The notes: a model not told the origin generated them from the letters alone. 44,998 bases of DNA from Hymenopellis radicata (GCA_015501595.1 JADNRX010000419.1:1-44998); one strand, 5' to 3'; shown: positions 22,887 through 35,150, numbered from the stretch's first letter. Numbers and translations are program-made.

Positions 22887-23849
22887 AGGACGACTTGAAG
22901 TTGACATATCGGTCTTCTTGGTGTCGTCTTCCTTTACCTATCCCAGCTTATCGAGCCGAGTGTAAAGAATTGATGTAGCAATGATTGAACTTGATTTGGG
23001 TAGTACCACAAACCTATGTAGATGCTCGAATGTGTCATAAATAGGTATAAATTAACTGACTGCACATATAAGCGGAGGCCGCTAAATCCGCTTATTTACG
23101 CTGCTGGCGTCGGCTGCAAGACATCGTCATAGTAGCGGGAAGACCACGTTCGACGACTCTAGGACATCGCTAGAACACCCAAAGGAAAGCGAGAAACTAG
23201 CATCACCCATCAGCAAGACTACACCCGGCTTTGGGCCCCTCAGGTCCGTAGGAGTGGACGATACGCGCTCATGGATCCGTCTTTTCTTGAGCGCAGCTCT
23301 CCCTCTACACGAACGTTGGATCCTTGGAATGACTTACACCCTGTACCGATGGTGCATCGCTGGGATCATACTCATTTTTTAAACACCTAAACCTATTCTG
23401 ATTTGAATAGACCTTCATTGAGTGCGCAACCATTCAACTTAGCTTCGCATAGTTTATCTTGAACAACATACTGACGCCTCTCAATCAACTTCGCGTCCGT
23501 ACGCACACTGTTGACCACAGTCTCATCATCTTCCGTGTGGTTAAACAACATCTGCACACCCTCATCCAATGCTCGCGTGCCTCGCGTGTGTCAAATAGCG
23601 TCCCATATAGCACATCCCAGTACGCCTTGAGATCCAAATCATCGACGCCAGGATTGGGAGTGCCATTGAGAATAAAGTAATAGAAAGGCGCGCGAACGCG
23701 CGTTGGAATTCGGGGGTTACGGAAGACGAAACAAATTGCTCAAGATTACAATGAAATCGAAATAGAAGGATAACCGTCTCATAACAATCCGTGGTATACT
23801 TGGTGGTATATTAAATTGAAACCAAACTCATCTCTTTGATTCGACAGAT
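22887..23849. other. Intergenic region between convergent genes
   Basis: Lies between the 3' ends of the + strand coiled-coil gene and the - strand glucanase gene. No gene is supported. A short palindrome-like AGCGGAGGCCGCTAAATCCGCT lies near 23071, and GCGCGCGAACGCGCG near 23688, either of which could form hairpins. Confidence 0.35.
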
Positions 23850-26132
23850 TTATCTTCTTCGATGAACATCAGTCGCGTTGGAAACACTTGGAGCAGTAGG
23901 CGCAGCAGCTGCATCTACACCGCATCCAGTTGGTATCGCGGCGCCGTTGGCATCCCAAGAATCGGGATAAGCGCAACCGAGTATCGGTGTAGGCGCAAGA
24001 CCCATATCCTGCGCGTCATACCAACCGCCGACCTGGGTCGCACCAGAAGTATCCGTCGGCCCAGGTAAGGTATGTACGGTCCCAGTCGACGTGTATTGAG
24101 GAAGTTCGTCGGCGGGAACGTCAACACCACTGATCTGCGCAGGCGGGAAAGGTGTCCCAGCAGCTGCAGCGGTAATGGTACCAGCACCAAGCCCTCCAGT
24201 CATATACGGCACGTAGTTGCCATCGAACTCGGGAATGGTGCCGCACTTCCCAGAGGCTTGACGAGGATCTTTGGGAATCCAACCACCCTCCAATCCGAGC
24301 TGGTACGACCAAAGAGGAGCCTGAACGGATCCGGCGGTGGAGTTGCCGATCTTCCACGTCCAAAAGAAAAAGTCCTTCAGAGCATCCATCTGCGCAGCGT
24401 TGAAAGCTGCTACACCGGCTTTGGTCGAATCGTCCCACGTGGTAGCGTCCTCCCATGTGCCGCAGTCGCCTGCGTAGCTGTGACTGCCACCTACCCCGGT
24501 GAGGAAAAGCCCACAATCGTTATATCCGTTGCTCCATTCACCAGCATAGGTGAAGCCGAATGTCCCAGAAAGTCGGACTATTTCTGTAGCCCATCCACAT
24601 GCTGTGCCGACCCAAACGCCACCAGCATCGGCGCCCGTTCCTGTGGCGATAGGATCCTCAAAGGTCGAGCCGCTGAAGGAGGTGTATGGATGTCTGTCAA
24701 GGACGACACGATCGCTACCAGCAAGGAATGCGTCCCATCGTGTCCCATTGGGCTCGAAGCCATCGTGTATCGAGATGTAGAACCCTTTACCGTCTCCAAC
24801 GCCAGTGATACCACGAATCATGTCATGAGCTTCACGATAGAATGAGGTGAGTGCATCACGACCAATCGTATTGATGATGGCTTCATTCATGATCCCGAAC
24901 ATTTGTACAACGTCCTGGTATTCGGGTTGGGATACAAATTCGGTGATGATCCTGATGTAGTTGAGGGCGCGTTGAGCGTTGGCGATACCCATAGGACCGT
25001 GCAGGAAGTTGACTTGACCGGTCTTTCCGGAGTGGTTATAACCTGGTGAGTGGGCATCAGCGTAAGCGCATCGTGTTACTAGAAACAAACTTACCATTCT
25101 GCGATCCTGGAATAGTATGGAGGTCGAGGTTCACGCGAATGCCGTACTTTCGTGCCCACGAAAAGGCTTTGAGGATATACCTTGAAGAAATGGATCAGTA
25201 TGCAACTACGAGAAACAAATGAATCAGACGTACTTCCAGCAAACTTTATCCAGGAACGGTTCTCCGTCCCACTTGTCGATAGCCCAGAATGGTATGGGAA
25301 GACGAACCCAGTTAAGACCGGCCCCAGCAATCTCGGCGAAGTCCTTCTCAGTCTGTGAAAAGAAGATCAGTAAAATGTCGAACTACAATAGAAAGACGTA
25401 CGATAAACGTCTTATAATGTTCCTCCAGTTGACCAAGACCGCCACCGGCTGTATCCGCGGCCATAGCTTCGCTGAGACTCCATTCGTCTATTGCAGTAGG
25501 ATACTTCTGGAAAAGAGCCGGGCTAATGAAGGGTTCCAGGACAAACCAGCCACCAAGGTTGACGCTAAACATGAATGAGCCTTGGTCAAAGATTGACGAG
25601 AAGGTGAGGATGTACCCAAAGATGCGATCCTTGCCATACATCCATGACTGGTTAATCGCCGGTGTCCAACTGTTTGGTTTGGCGCCACTTGCAAAGGGAT
25701 CGGAAGGATCTGAGACCCAAATCCTCCGAACTGGTTGCTGTAGGTGAATGTGGATCCATCCTCCAATGTCACCTGCGAACCGTCTCCGCCGGTGATGGCA
25801 CCTGTCGCAGAGGGAACTGTCCCATCTCCAGTATGACCGTTATCTGAACCGTTACCTGTGGTAGAAGGCGATTTGGTGTTCTTCTTCTTGATCACAGTGA
25901 AGTAAACAGGCAGGATGATCGCGAGGATGATGACGATGAGGGCTGCGAAGCAGACAAGCCAGAAGACGATACCGCGTTTCTTTCGCGCAGCCGAGTGGTT
26001 CGCGGGTCATCATGCTTTGAATTCGGAAGAACTGTCGTAGAGTTTGTCGGGGAAGACGTCTGCGAGTAGTAAGAGTCCTGGTCGATGAAGGAAGCTCGAG
26101 GCGATCAGGTAGGCATCCTGGGAAGGAGACAT
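23850..26132 (-). CDS. Membrane-anchored GH5 glucan 1,3-beta-glucosidase (exo-beta-1,3-glucanase)
   Basis: Exons 26132-25616, 25564-25402, 25352-25234, 25180-25095 and 25042-23850, about 693 residues. A short cytosolic N-terminus (start MSPSQDAY) is followed by KKRG and a membrane span (IVFWLVCFAALIVIILAI), making a type II protein with the catalytic domain outside. GH5 landmarks: VNLGGWFVLEPFISP, GLNWVRLPIPFWAI, GIRVNLDLHTIPGSQNG, then GIMNEA, whose Glu fits the acid/base, and FTYAGEWS, whose Glu fits the nucleophile. The catalytic asparagine-glutamate is followed by Ala rather than the more usual Pro. Such enzymes trim beta-1,3-glucan in wall remodelling. Four single-base losses break the frame: near 26110, 26075, 26010 (all in the N-terminal segment) and 25714. 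With four added bases the exons total 694 codons exactly. The catalytic exons are clean. Confidence 0.87.
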
Positions 26133-27960
26133 GGTCGTGAAATGAGCACGTCAATGAGTTGAAGGGAAGGGAGAATGAGATATGTAAGGCGTTCGAATCG
26201 CGCTTATAAGTGTCAGCCATTGTGAGATATCTGCCGAAAACATAACATTTCGGAGGTTCTGTCTTGTGTGAGGGAGGTTCAGGTGAGATTAGAAGTATGT
26301 GTCTGTCTCACCGATTCAGGGTTGGATAAGAGAAGACATAGCCTGAATTGAAAGATAAGTTTTCTGTTCCTCTTAATATAGGAGTAACGGGGCTCGAATT
26401 GTCGGAGCACAACAGCTACTGGGGAAAATAAGTCGTGAATCAGAGCTCCGACACACAACTCGCATACCAGACACGCACTCCACAGTTTCAGAAGAGAAGG
26501 ATTTCTTGTCGCGGTCACATTTAAAGGGGTCATCGAAGGCAGATGAAAATCCAGGCCGCAAATAGTGATAGTGAAGACTAGGAGTCCATTTTGTAGAAGG
26601 CGCGAGCGGAGTCTAGTACAAGCCGGTGAATGCGTAGCGTGGAGGTAGATGGCGTTACAATCGACCCTACAGTCCACGGCGCCCGGTACGAGAAATTAAA
26701 TCCGTAATTGCCTATCCACCGTGCCAGCCTTTCCGGACCAAACGCAATGGAGGAACTTCCTATGTCGACGCGTTCCGCTTTTGTTGCTCTCGGCGCCGCT
26801 CACGAGATTGTCGGACTGCTACATCGCGTTCCAGGACAGTCGCCAATACACGTTCAAGGGTCTCTTCACGGTCCTATCCGCCGAGCGTCGTGCCCATCGA
26901 GGCGCTTCTGTCAACACTGCACCGTTGAACTTGGTGTCCACGATGGTAAGAGGAAGGTGTGTGACGTCATCCGACCTGCCTCACTCCGTCCGTCTTGTCG
27001 TGTTGGCTGTGTGAGTGCGGCGAAAGTGTTATATGCTCGTAATATACGCTACTACTGTACATTGGAGTGACATTGCCTCGCAGCGTTTCTGTACTTCACG
27101 CCAGTTATTCGCGCTACGTAGCAGTCAATACACTCTCATGCAAGTCTGCATCACACGCGAGCCATGCCTCATTGCCTCTGAACTATCATTCCCATTGTCA
27201 TTCCACGAGGAGTTCCATCACCACCGGAGATGATACACCAACAATCAGCTGAGTTCGTCCGTCGCCTCGAGGTATGCGTAACGCGGGCCCGTCCCCTCTC
27301 CCTCATCCTACACGATCACTGCCACTTTGGAGCCCTCGCAGCAACCGCACGTCTATCAACGTATCATCGCCCTTTTCCCCCGTTGCCGTTCAATCTGTAT
27401 CTTCCACTGGCATGTCTGTAGGACTCCCGGCGGGGCTTCAACAATGGACTTCCAAGCTCATCGCGAACGCCCCAAATCTATTATCGCTCCAATTCACTCA
27501 TTGCATTCCGAATAATCTGCGCGACGGGCCCAGTACTCTGGAGGACCTCGTCGTGCCCGATGTTCAACTTCACATTGAAGACCTCATTCGGACGCTCAAG
27601 CGTTATCCGCGGACTTACTTTGGGGGGCATCCGGAGGGGGTATTATATCACGCCGTTCGTCCACCGTGAATTGACGCAGCTCACTCTTGGAAAGGAGAGC
27701 GGACGATACATAGGTGAGGCTCCGGGGTCCTTCGCTTGTCTGTAGAGACGACCATCAGGAAAGTTCGACGACCTGGGAGAAAGTAATGCACAAGAAGAAA
27801 TAATATGTGACACACACACACACCAGGCTGTTGGGGAGGCAGCATAACGGATACCCAAGAACTGCCGGTCAAGCATCCTGTTCCTATCATACAATCTCCA
27901 ACCAGCCGCGGGAGTGCCTTGATAGTATGTGGTAGAGCTGTTCCGTCGCCGAAAGATATG
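26133..27960. other. Unassigned stretch, possibly a decayed gene around 26.7-27.7 kb
   Basis: Upstream of the glucanase start is its promoter region. Between about 26,700 and 27,700 several + strand frames look partly protein-like (for example LQQWTSKLIANAPNLLSLQF near 27,435-27,495, then STLEDLVVPD), reminiscent of leucine-rich F-box-type proteins common in mushrooms. No start, F-box or consistent splicing is found. A short (CA)n run lies near 27812-27825. Confidence 0.3.
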
Positions 27961-28039
27961 TCAGGGTACTTATGCGGTTTATGTCATTTGAACAACTGGC
28001 CGCCAAAGAGTGTTTGTTGCATGCAGGTACGAAGGAACT

Positions 28040-28830
28040 GGCTAAAGATTTGAGGACGAAAGTCATCGAGCTAGCCTTCCTTCTTTTCGGCGTCCGTGCA
28101 GAAGGAATGGATCTTGAACAGACTTCGGCCAGTGGCCACGTTCACGACACGAGGGCGGCGCATACGAATTTACTATGATTGTACAGCGCCTCCAGGCCGA
28201 GTAACTTCTTGCGCTGTGGGCCGACCTTGAATGTATCGTAGTCGATCTTGGAGGCTAATCAGTACGCGCCGATTTCTCAAAGGAGGATGCGGGGAGGACA
28301 GTCAGCGCGGCGAAATAGTTGGATGTATCTGGAAAGGCGTCGAAATCAGTGCCCTCCTTCTCCTTCGAGTTGACGGGCAACTAAGGGAACGTACGCAAGA
28401 GGTTACGCCCAAAGTCTGATGGTAAGGATCGGCTCCATAACAGCGCTAAGAATGTGGCATCGGGAGCTGGAAATAGAAAATAAACCTCAACGCACGCATT
28501 GTTAAACAGGTCAGGGTCCTTGCTAGAGAGCGTGTTAGATGGAGAAACTTTGTAAGTGTTCGGCCTCCGCGGGCAGAAAGATTCGATCGACAGTCGTCGT
28601 TGGCTTTTCTCTTATCTCGATAGGCGATGATATACACCTTGGCGTTGCGTTTCCAGACGGCCTATACATGCCCTCTAAGTAAAGACTCTCGAAATGTAGA
28701 CGGAGTTGTACGAACCTTGGCCAATTCCGGTGTTTCCTCCAGTGATTAGGACAACCTTGCCGGAGAGATCGGGCACGTCGTCCGCACTGTAAGTACTTGG
28801 TATCTGCTGGGAACTGCTGCTTGAAGAAGG
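28040..28830 (-). pseudogene. Short-chain dehydrogenase/reductase remnant
   Basis: Near 28,720-28,800 the - strand reads [20 protein letters not shown] followed by IGQ, the N-terminal Rossmann motif (GGxxGIG) of SDR enzymes. Lower on the same strand come NAKVYIIAYRDKRKAN, then LFNNAC near 28,500 (normally the NNAG motif), then RVVNVATGRSLF near 28,130 (the usual VVNVSS strand). Order and spacing fit an SDR of the retinol-dehydrogenase-like kind. The pieces are in different frames with stops between them, NNAG is altered, and no complete YxxxK active site is recognisable. I call it a decayed gene. A heavily erroneous sequence is less likely. Confidence 0.55.
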
Positions 28831-29564
28831 AAGTGATGCCCGTGGTAAAGAAAGATAACACTAGCATTACCATAGAACGCGTAACCTGCTGACGACGGTG
28901 GTAAATCGGGAACAAGAATGCGGAAACGTATTCGCTCCAAAGGCAGTCAAGTCCAACCAGCCATTGAGCTGCCAGTGACGCGTGGGCGACGAATGACTTC
29001 GACAGTCCTCCTCCTTCAATGGCTGCTAATCTCAAACGAAAACGGGAAAACGAATCCAGGCGCCAAAGGTGTATCTGTTTTCAACGATTGTCTGCTTCGC
29101 TCAACTGTATCCTAAAGGCTCGTAAAGTCTCTCCTGTAAAATTGCTGCAATTATCCTAGCCTTTTGAAGAAGATCTCGATACCCTTCACTGCGAACTGAA
29201 GAAAGTGATCCTTCAGCGAGACGACAAAAAGACACGAGAAGTTTGTTTACTGACAGTTGAGGGATTGCGCAGTGATGTTCAAGTTGAGCACTAACGCGTT
29301 GACAGCAGTGGCACGCTTTCTATAGGATCATTCGCCCGCCGAATGACCTCATCAACCATCGTTTCTGAAGATAGTGTGAGCCTAATGCTGGCTGTCACGA
29401 CCACAACTATGTCGTTCATTCAGAAGGGTTGGCATAAACAAAATGAAGGACATGATCTATTCACTACAAGGCATCCCGTGCCCAGCACGCATCCGTTTTT
29501 GTTATAGATATCTGCGAAACGCGTCAGCCGGTTAACGTATTCGCAAGATAGAAAATGCTGGTAC

Positions 29565-30363
29565 CTAATGGTCCAGCCTCAGCCTCATCGAAAGCGCATC
29601 TTCGCCATCTCCATCTGAACGACGAGTTAGGACGTCGCACATAGGGAATGGGATTGCACTGACAATATTTCTTCTCCACCTTGGCCACCTCGAATCCCAG
29701 TGTATCCCTATACAGTCCTATCGCCGCTTTGTTTGACTTTCTTACGTGCAGTGATACGAATGTTGCCTTGTACACGGTAGACATGGCTTCCTCTGCGCAC
29801 AAATCAGCAGCATGCCGCCTAGATGGAAAGACGACACGCGCGAGAAAGTAACATCAGGCGTTTAGCGATGCCTAGCCGCCGGTACGTCCTCAACACCGAT
29901 ATAGAGTTGACGTGTCCATGAGTCTCGCTGGGCTCCGCGCCATCGTCCGTGTCGTCTTTTCCGTCACTTTATTTTCAATCAGCTGGGTCATGGAGGGAAG
30001 GGAGGATAACACACATCTTGGCCAACACATATCCCACTATCCTGCCCTTCTCGTCCTCCGCCACGAACGATATCTGCGGCCACGTCAACAGATGATACAT
30101 CCCTGCCAAAATATCCGCTGTCAGTCGCGTCCGCCAATCGCCTCGGATTTCGTATGCGTACAGAATTTCAGATTATAGTTTTCCGGTAGATTTATGAGAT
30201 TCGTGGCCTGCATCCCGGTGAGATCGTCGATCTAGGCAATTTCCGTCGCGTTTTGGTGGAAGGTGAAGCAGCAGACAGACGCACCTGAGGAGAGAGAATA
30301 ATATGAACCAAGACGGACATGGGCGAACTGAAACGAACACACCCTGGCTAGACGGATATTCAT
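29565..30363 (-). CDS. naa10: N-alpha-acetyltransferase 10 (NatA catalytic subunit, ARD1)
   Basis: Six exons: 30363-30343, 30231-30162, 30102-30015, 29966-29842, 29792-29664 and 29614-29565. They total 483 nt and give 160 residues with no break. Landmarks in order: [75 protein letters not shown] (carrying the acetyl-CoA loop RRxGxA), [19 protein letters not shown] and a terminal [18 protein letters not shown]. Naa10 with Naa15 acetylates nascent N-termini after Met removal, at the ribosome. The length is short for the family, which often has an acidic tail. The first exon is only 21 nt and its intron is 111 nt, long for this window. The fourth intron (29793-29841) appears to use a GC donor (C|GCGCGT...GCGCAG), since no GT site keeps the conserved length. 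Confidence 0.9.
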
Positions 30364-30995
30364 GGCACACGGAAGAGAGGCGGAGGCTGCGCGAATCGGT
30401 CTCCGAGGAATTCGAGGTGGTCGTGGTGACGGGAGAGGCAAGGTGCTTATGACTTCCAAAACGGGAAGACGGTCGATCTTGATTATGATTTAATCCTGGA
30501 CTGTTCACAACTGTCCGAATATGAAGCGCAGTCATCCCCTCCGAGATACACAGATGTTTTACAGCAGGAGATGCAGTATCTGCTAATTCCGAGGCTGTGG
30601 TAACGTACTAGAATGATGTCCTGCCCACACGTGTTTCGGCGACTCTTCCGAAATCAACCCGGAACGCGGGTATGCGTTTCCCCTCCATCGCCAACATAGT
30701 TGACGCGAGTGGAAGGTGATTAGTGATACCCTTGAGGAGCACAGTACACTATTTTGATACCATGCCGTGATATTCTCTCGAAAGGGATGAAGACCGGCCT
30801 TGTTCTCTGCTGTAGGCACAGTCGCGTCTTCCTGATGTTGTTCTGATATTCAACAGTTAGTTTTACCCAGAAGGAGAACAACGTACTTGGGTGAATATCA
30901 GTACGAGATCACAAGTCATTGGAATCACCGTACCCTTACCTTCCCACCTACCACGACGCTTCCAAACCAAGAGACGGCCCACTGCCGTTACATAT
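30364..30995. other. Divergent intergenic region between naa10 and the DUF6535 gene
   Basis: The flanking genes diverge, so both promoters should be here. No coding region is supported. An open frame continues upstream of the DUF6535 ATG without an earlier in-frame ATG that I trust. Confidence 0.4.
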
Positions 30996-33900
30996 ATGCC
31001 ATCGTCGACCTTGAAACTGAGCTGCGACGATTCGTCCTCTAACGGGAGTCGCGATAGCGATGATGACCAGTCCAAGCCGCCAGACAGCATTCGGGACGTG
31101 CGCATACCGGCGCAACCCGCAAGCAAGCGCAGAAACAGAAAGCGTAAGCTAGCGGGCTTCAAAGCCGGGCGTTCGAGGGTCGAGAGAGGTTGGTGTTCGT
31201 ATGTTTCCGCTGATCCTGAAATAACTTACGCCACGCAGGCACCGACGTGTTCGACTATGAACAGAAGTTTTCTGAGGATGAGCCTTTCAAAGAAATGGGC
31301 CCTATGGCACGAGTTTGGAAAACATTTCTGGAAGAGTACGCCAAATTTGACGCCGATAGAGTTGAGGATTGGCGAGACGCGTTGGACGTCTTGCTTGTTT
31401 TCGTGAGTTGCTGCACGCCATTGCGTTGGAAAAAACTGACCGTTCAACTAGGCCGGACTGTTTTCTGCCGTTGTTTCTACCTTCGTCACCCAGACTTCGC
31501 CGAACCTGCAGGTCGATTACAATCAGGTCAGCGCATATATGATGTACGAAATGCTTCGTCTTCAGCGCGCGATGATGGATGGTCTTCCTGCCTCCTCCGT
31601 CGTCTCCTCAAACATCACCCCCACTTCCCCTGTACACCCCTCGCGGACAGACGCCTGGGTCAGTGTGCTCTGGTTCACGAGTCTTGCATTGAGCTTGACG
31701 ACAGCCTTGATGGCTGTGCTCATGAAGCAGTGGATCCACCAGTACATGGCCGTCCCCTCGGGTACTCCCCGTGATCGCAGTCGCATCCGCCAATTTCGGT
31801 TAGAAAGCATCGAAAAATGGCATGTACCGCTCATCATCGGTCTGCTGCCAGTCCTCATGCATGTCGCTCTGGGCGTGTTCTTTGTTGGCCTTGTTCTGCA
31901 CGTTCGATCCCTCACTGCACCCGGCGCTGCACTGGTCAGCGTTATTGCATTTATTGCCTTTGCGTACTTTGGCACGACTTTCCTACCCATATTGAAACCC
32001 GATTGTCCGTTTAAGACCTACTTGACGCTCTATTCTTATTCCATTTCTGCCTCTCTTTGTATGATGTCCCGCCAGAATCGCCTCCGCCTTTGGATCACCC
32101 GTCACCTTCGTGCAATTCGCTGGTCCTTTCCAGGTCGGTCGAATGTTACCCAGGACATGGCATCAGTCGAAAAGCCGTCGTGGCCCAAATCTCTCAGAGA
32201 CGTAGAGACATTAATTGTGGAAAGCATGTCCGATGCTCTCGAAGCTCGTGCTCTGACTGGTTTACACAACATGTCATCAAACACGTCGGTGCAGAGTATT
32301 GTCCTCCAAGCTATGAGCGCCTTACCGCTCGAGCTGTTCTCTGTCATCAAGACCGGGATTCCCGACATTGCACAAAGGATTTGCATGCTTGTAGAATCTA
32401 TGGAGTACACGGCGCCAGACAAGCAGACGGCATACGAGCGCCTTTACCGAGTTCATGTTCGCATCGAGCCTCCAATTCCCGAGGATGGATTTGTACCTCC
32501 AAGCGTTTTAACACCGTCTCTTACCCGTGCTGTGAGAGCGCCGAATACCCTTTCTTTGCTCGTTAATCGGAAATACCCCGAACATGCCATCTCCTTCTTA
32601 CGCCACCACATAGCTCTCAAAGACTCCTGTCAAAGGTTCGATGTGCTCGTTTGGGCTAGAATTCTACAAAACGCATTGTCCGCCGGTGTTGATTGGCTTG
32701 ACGTGGGCGACAACGATTCTCCCGTATGGTCAGCAATACTTCCTTGGCTCATACAATCACACGGATGTTCTGAGATCACGGCGTGTGATCCCATCTGTGT
32801 CGACCTCGTCTCACTGCCTCTACTCATCGACGATCGCCATATCGAATTTGGTGCTCTGAATACGGAATCGTTCCGGTTGAAAGTACGAACATCCCCCGAT
32901 TTCCCCAGTGCGTATCCTATCGAATTACGATGGGTCTTTAGCATGCTCTTGCGACCGTCCATTGTAGAATATCTTCTCCTCGTTCTCTTCCCTGATACCT
33001 GTTCCGGTGACAACTACGACGGTCTTCCAGCAGACATTCTGTTCAACCTCGCACTCATTCAGACACATCACGTCCTTCTCACCAGTAAAACTGGTTCATG
33101 CGACGAGGATGAAGACGAAGCATTACCTATTCCCAGGCCACAGGATGGTGCCGTTCTCATTACGCATAGGACCCCAGTTGCTAAACTTCTCTATTTCATC
33201 AGAGAGTATGTCGGCGTCATTCGCGAGCGTTGTAACGTTGACGGCGGAACTCTCGGACAACATAACCCCCGTATACTCACAGCCACCTATCATGCCTTGA
33301 ATACGGTCCTAATCTCGGACGCATTCAATGACGGAACGTTGGTACCAGGCGATCGACGGAAAATACTGCATGTGCTGGTCCGAATATTCATCCTAGACTC
33401 CAATCTTTACTACCGATTCTGTAACGATGTTTCACCAACCCTCCTTCACGAACTTCTGTTGGTCGTGTTCAATGACTTTCCTCGCATTTGCGGTGCAGTT
33501 GAACTTGTGACTGAGATTGTGGACCTCTCGCTCCGAGTGGATCCTTCCTTCGGTTTCAATACCTTTTGGATCGAAGCCTACACTCAGCTGGCACGGAAAG
33601 GTTGGTTGGATGCTTTCTTGATGGAAATCTTGGGGATATCTCAGTATGCGACCGCCGAGCGGGATGTAACGGGGGCGCGCCCTATGTTCTATTCCTTCTT
33701 GGCCGCATCCTTTGTCGAGGGTTTAGCTGTCCTACAAGTCTCAGCACCTCCCGTGTTTGCGGACACAATGGATTATCTCTCGACATCCAACAATTTGGTT
33801 CTCCTTTCGTTAATTCTCGCGATTTCCGATGACAACCGAAGACGCGGCCTCCAGATACTGTCTGCTTTTCTGCCGGCAGATCGTTGGGCGGCGTGCCTGT

Positions 33901-34088
33901 CGGAACTTCAAGACTTCTTGGAATCCGACAGCGCTCCGCGAGCGTGGTACAATAATTACAAGAAGGCCTTCGACCTCAGGATTGTATACGCATATGGCGG
34001 CCCCGCCGAGACGCTCAGATTTTCTGCATTTGAAGATACTGTACTATCGCGACCGCATCTTCACATAACGGGTCACACGGGTCAATGA
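30996..34088 (+). CDS. DUF6535 multi-pass membrane protein, 997 aa, intact
   Basis: Exons 30996-31188, 31239-31402 and 31452-34088 (introns of 50 and 49 nt) sum to 998 codons with no break. The polar N-terminus has a basic patch (SKRRNRKRKL). Next comes the hallmark entry to DUF6535 (VFDYEQKFSEDEPFKEMGP, then WKTFLEEYAKFDADRVEDWR) and four membrane spans at about residues 112-135, 187-212, 242-270 and 275-300, with KQWIHQYM after the second. The remaining 690 residues are soluble and mostly helical in look, possibly armadillo/HEAT-like, and are not recognised. DUF6535 proteins are abundant in mushroom genomes and have no established function. The start is the first ATG of the frame (30996). 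It is the longest clean coding region in the window. Confidence 0.85.
34036..34064 (+). repeat. 29-nt inverted repeat, left arm (overlaps DUF6535 3' end)
   Basis: The sequence ATACTGTACTA(T)CGCGACC... recurs in reverse complement at 35644-35672 with one mismatch in 29 nt. The left arm codes for the last residues of the DUF6535 protein. Confidence 0.8.
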
Positions 34089-34139
34089 ATTGAACCTATT
34101 TGATCTTCATAACACGTAACAGGGCGGAAAATCGTCGGG

Positions 34140-34340
34140 AACACACCTTATATGGGAATTTTGCGCGCGGCGGCTAGTGCCGCCGCCTCCCGCTGCTCCC
34201 GATATGGGCTCATCAGCAAGTTGCGAGGCCCGTATTTGGCGTAATCCTACGCTGATTACGCGATTTACGCGATTACACTTTACTGTAATTCTACAAGGTA
34301 CATACGAAATCAGGCGTAATTCGGTTCGACGCTATTACAC
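34140..34340. repeat. ATTAC/GTAAT-rich repeat block, left
   Basis: Dense short motifs GATTACGCG, TTTACGCG, ATTACAC and GTAATTC follow each other without coding potential. A similar block in opposite sense lies at 35460-35575. Together with the 29-nt inverted repeat this suggests the ends of a degraded mobile element, but no transposase is visible between them. Confidence 0.5.
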
Positions 34341-34699
34341 TCAATTATGCCTGAATTATACCAGTATTCGGCTGCTCAGTTACTCATTAGATCAAACAAC
34401 ATGGAAGGAAAGGGAATTATATTAGACTACTAGTACGAGTACATGATCCTAAAGACAATAGGTAGGTAGCTAGGACGTCGTACTATAGAGATACACTCTA
34501 GCCTTTGCTGCCAGTCTGCAGAATGCCAGTCAGCACAGTACTAGGATTCGGCAGGTCACATACAACTTCGCGTGAACTTAGAACTGGATCGTCCTATTCA
34601 TACCCCATTGAGACCCTGATGGGTTCCGTCTTCATGCTTGCATTCGTTGTCGGCGACTCTGCATGGTTGGTTGTTGGAGGCATCGCTTGTTCCTCGTAC

Positions 34700-35150
34700 A
34701 CATCATAATAGTCCTCGTAGCGTAGCCCGCGCGGTAGTCCTCGTACAGCTCGCAGTAGTCCTCGTCCGCCTCACGGTAGTACTCGTCCGCCTCGCAATAG
34801 TCCTCGTAGCGTAGCTCGCGCGGTAGTCTGTCATCTAGTGTGGCCTCGCGGTGGTCCTATGGTCCTTGTATGAGTCGGTATGGTCCTCGTACGCTTCACA
34901 GTGGTAATTGTCCTTGTATGCGCAGTGGTCGTCCTCATCCTTTTATGCGTGGTTGTCATCCTCATCCTTATATGCGCGACGGTCGTTCTCATATGCGGTC
35001 GTCCTCGTATGCGTGGTAAATCCTTGGATGCGCGGTCGTCCTCGTATGGTGTCGTCCTCGTATGGCGTCGTCCTCGTATGGCGTGGCGTGGGCGTTATGC
35101 ACGGTGTCCTTAGATGCGCAGTCGTCCTTGTGCACGGCGGTCGTCCTCGT
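34700..35150 (+). repeat. GTCCTCGTA-type minisatellite
   Basis: About 450 bp built from variants of GTCCTCGTA(T/G)GCG. The most regular part is 35037-35085, with three near-identical 16-nt units (TGTCGTCCTCGTATGG). Open frames here on both strands are low-complexity by-products. The divergence of the outer units suggests an old array. Confidence 0.75.

Noticed and set aside
24072..24845. A 257-codon + strand frame
   Set aside because: Antisense shadow of the GH5 catalytic exon, where GC-rich codons leave few stops.
26708..27750. An F-box/leucine-rich repeat gene
   Set aside because: Only one weak leucine-rich piece; no F-box, start or consistent exons.
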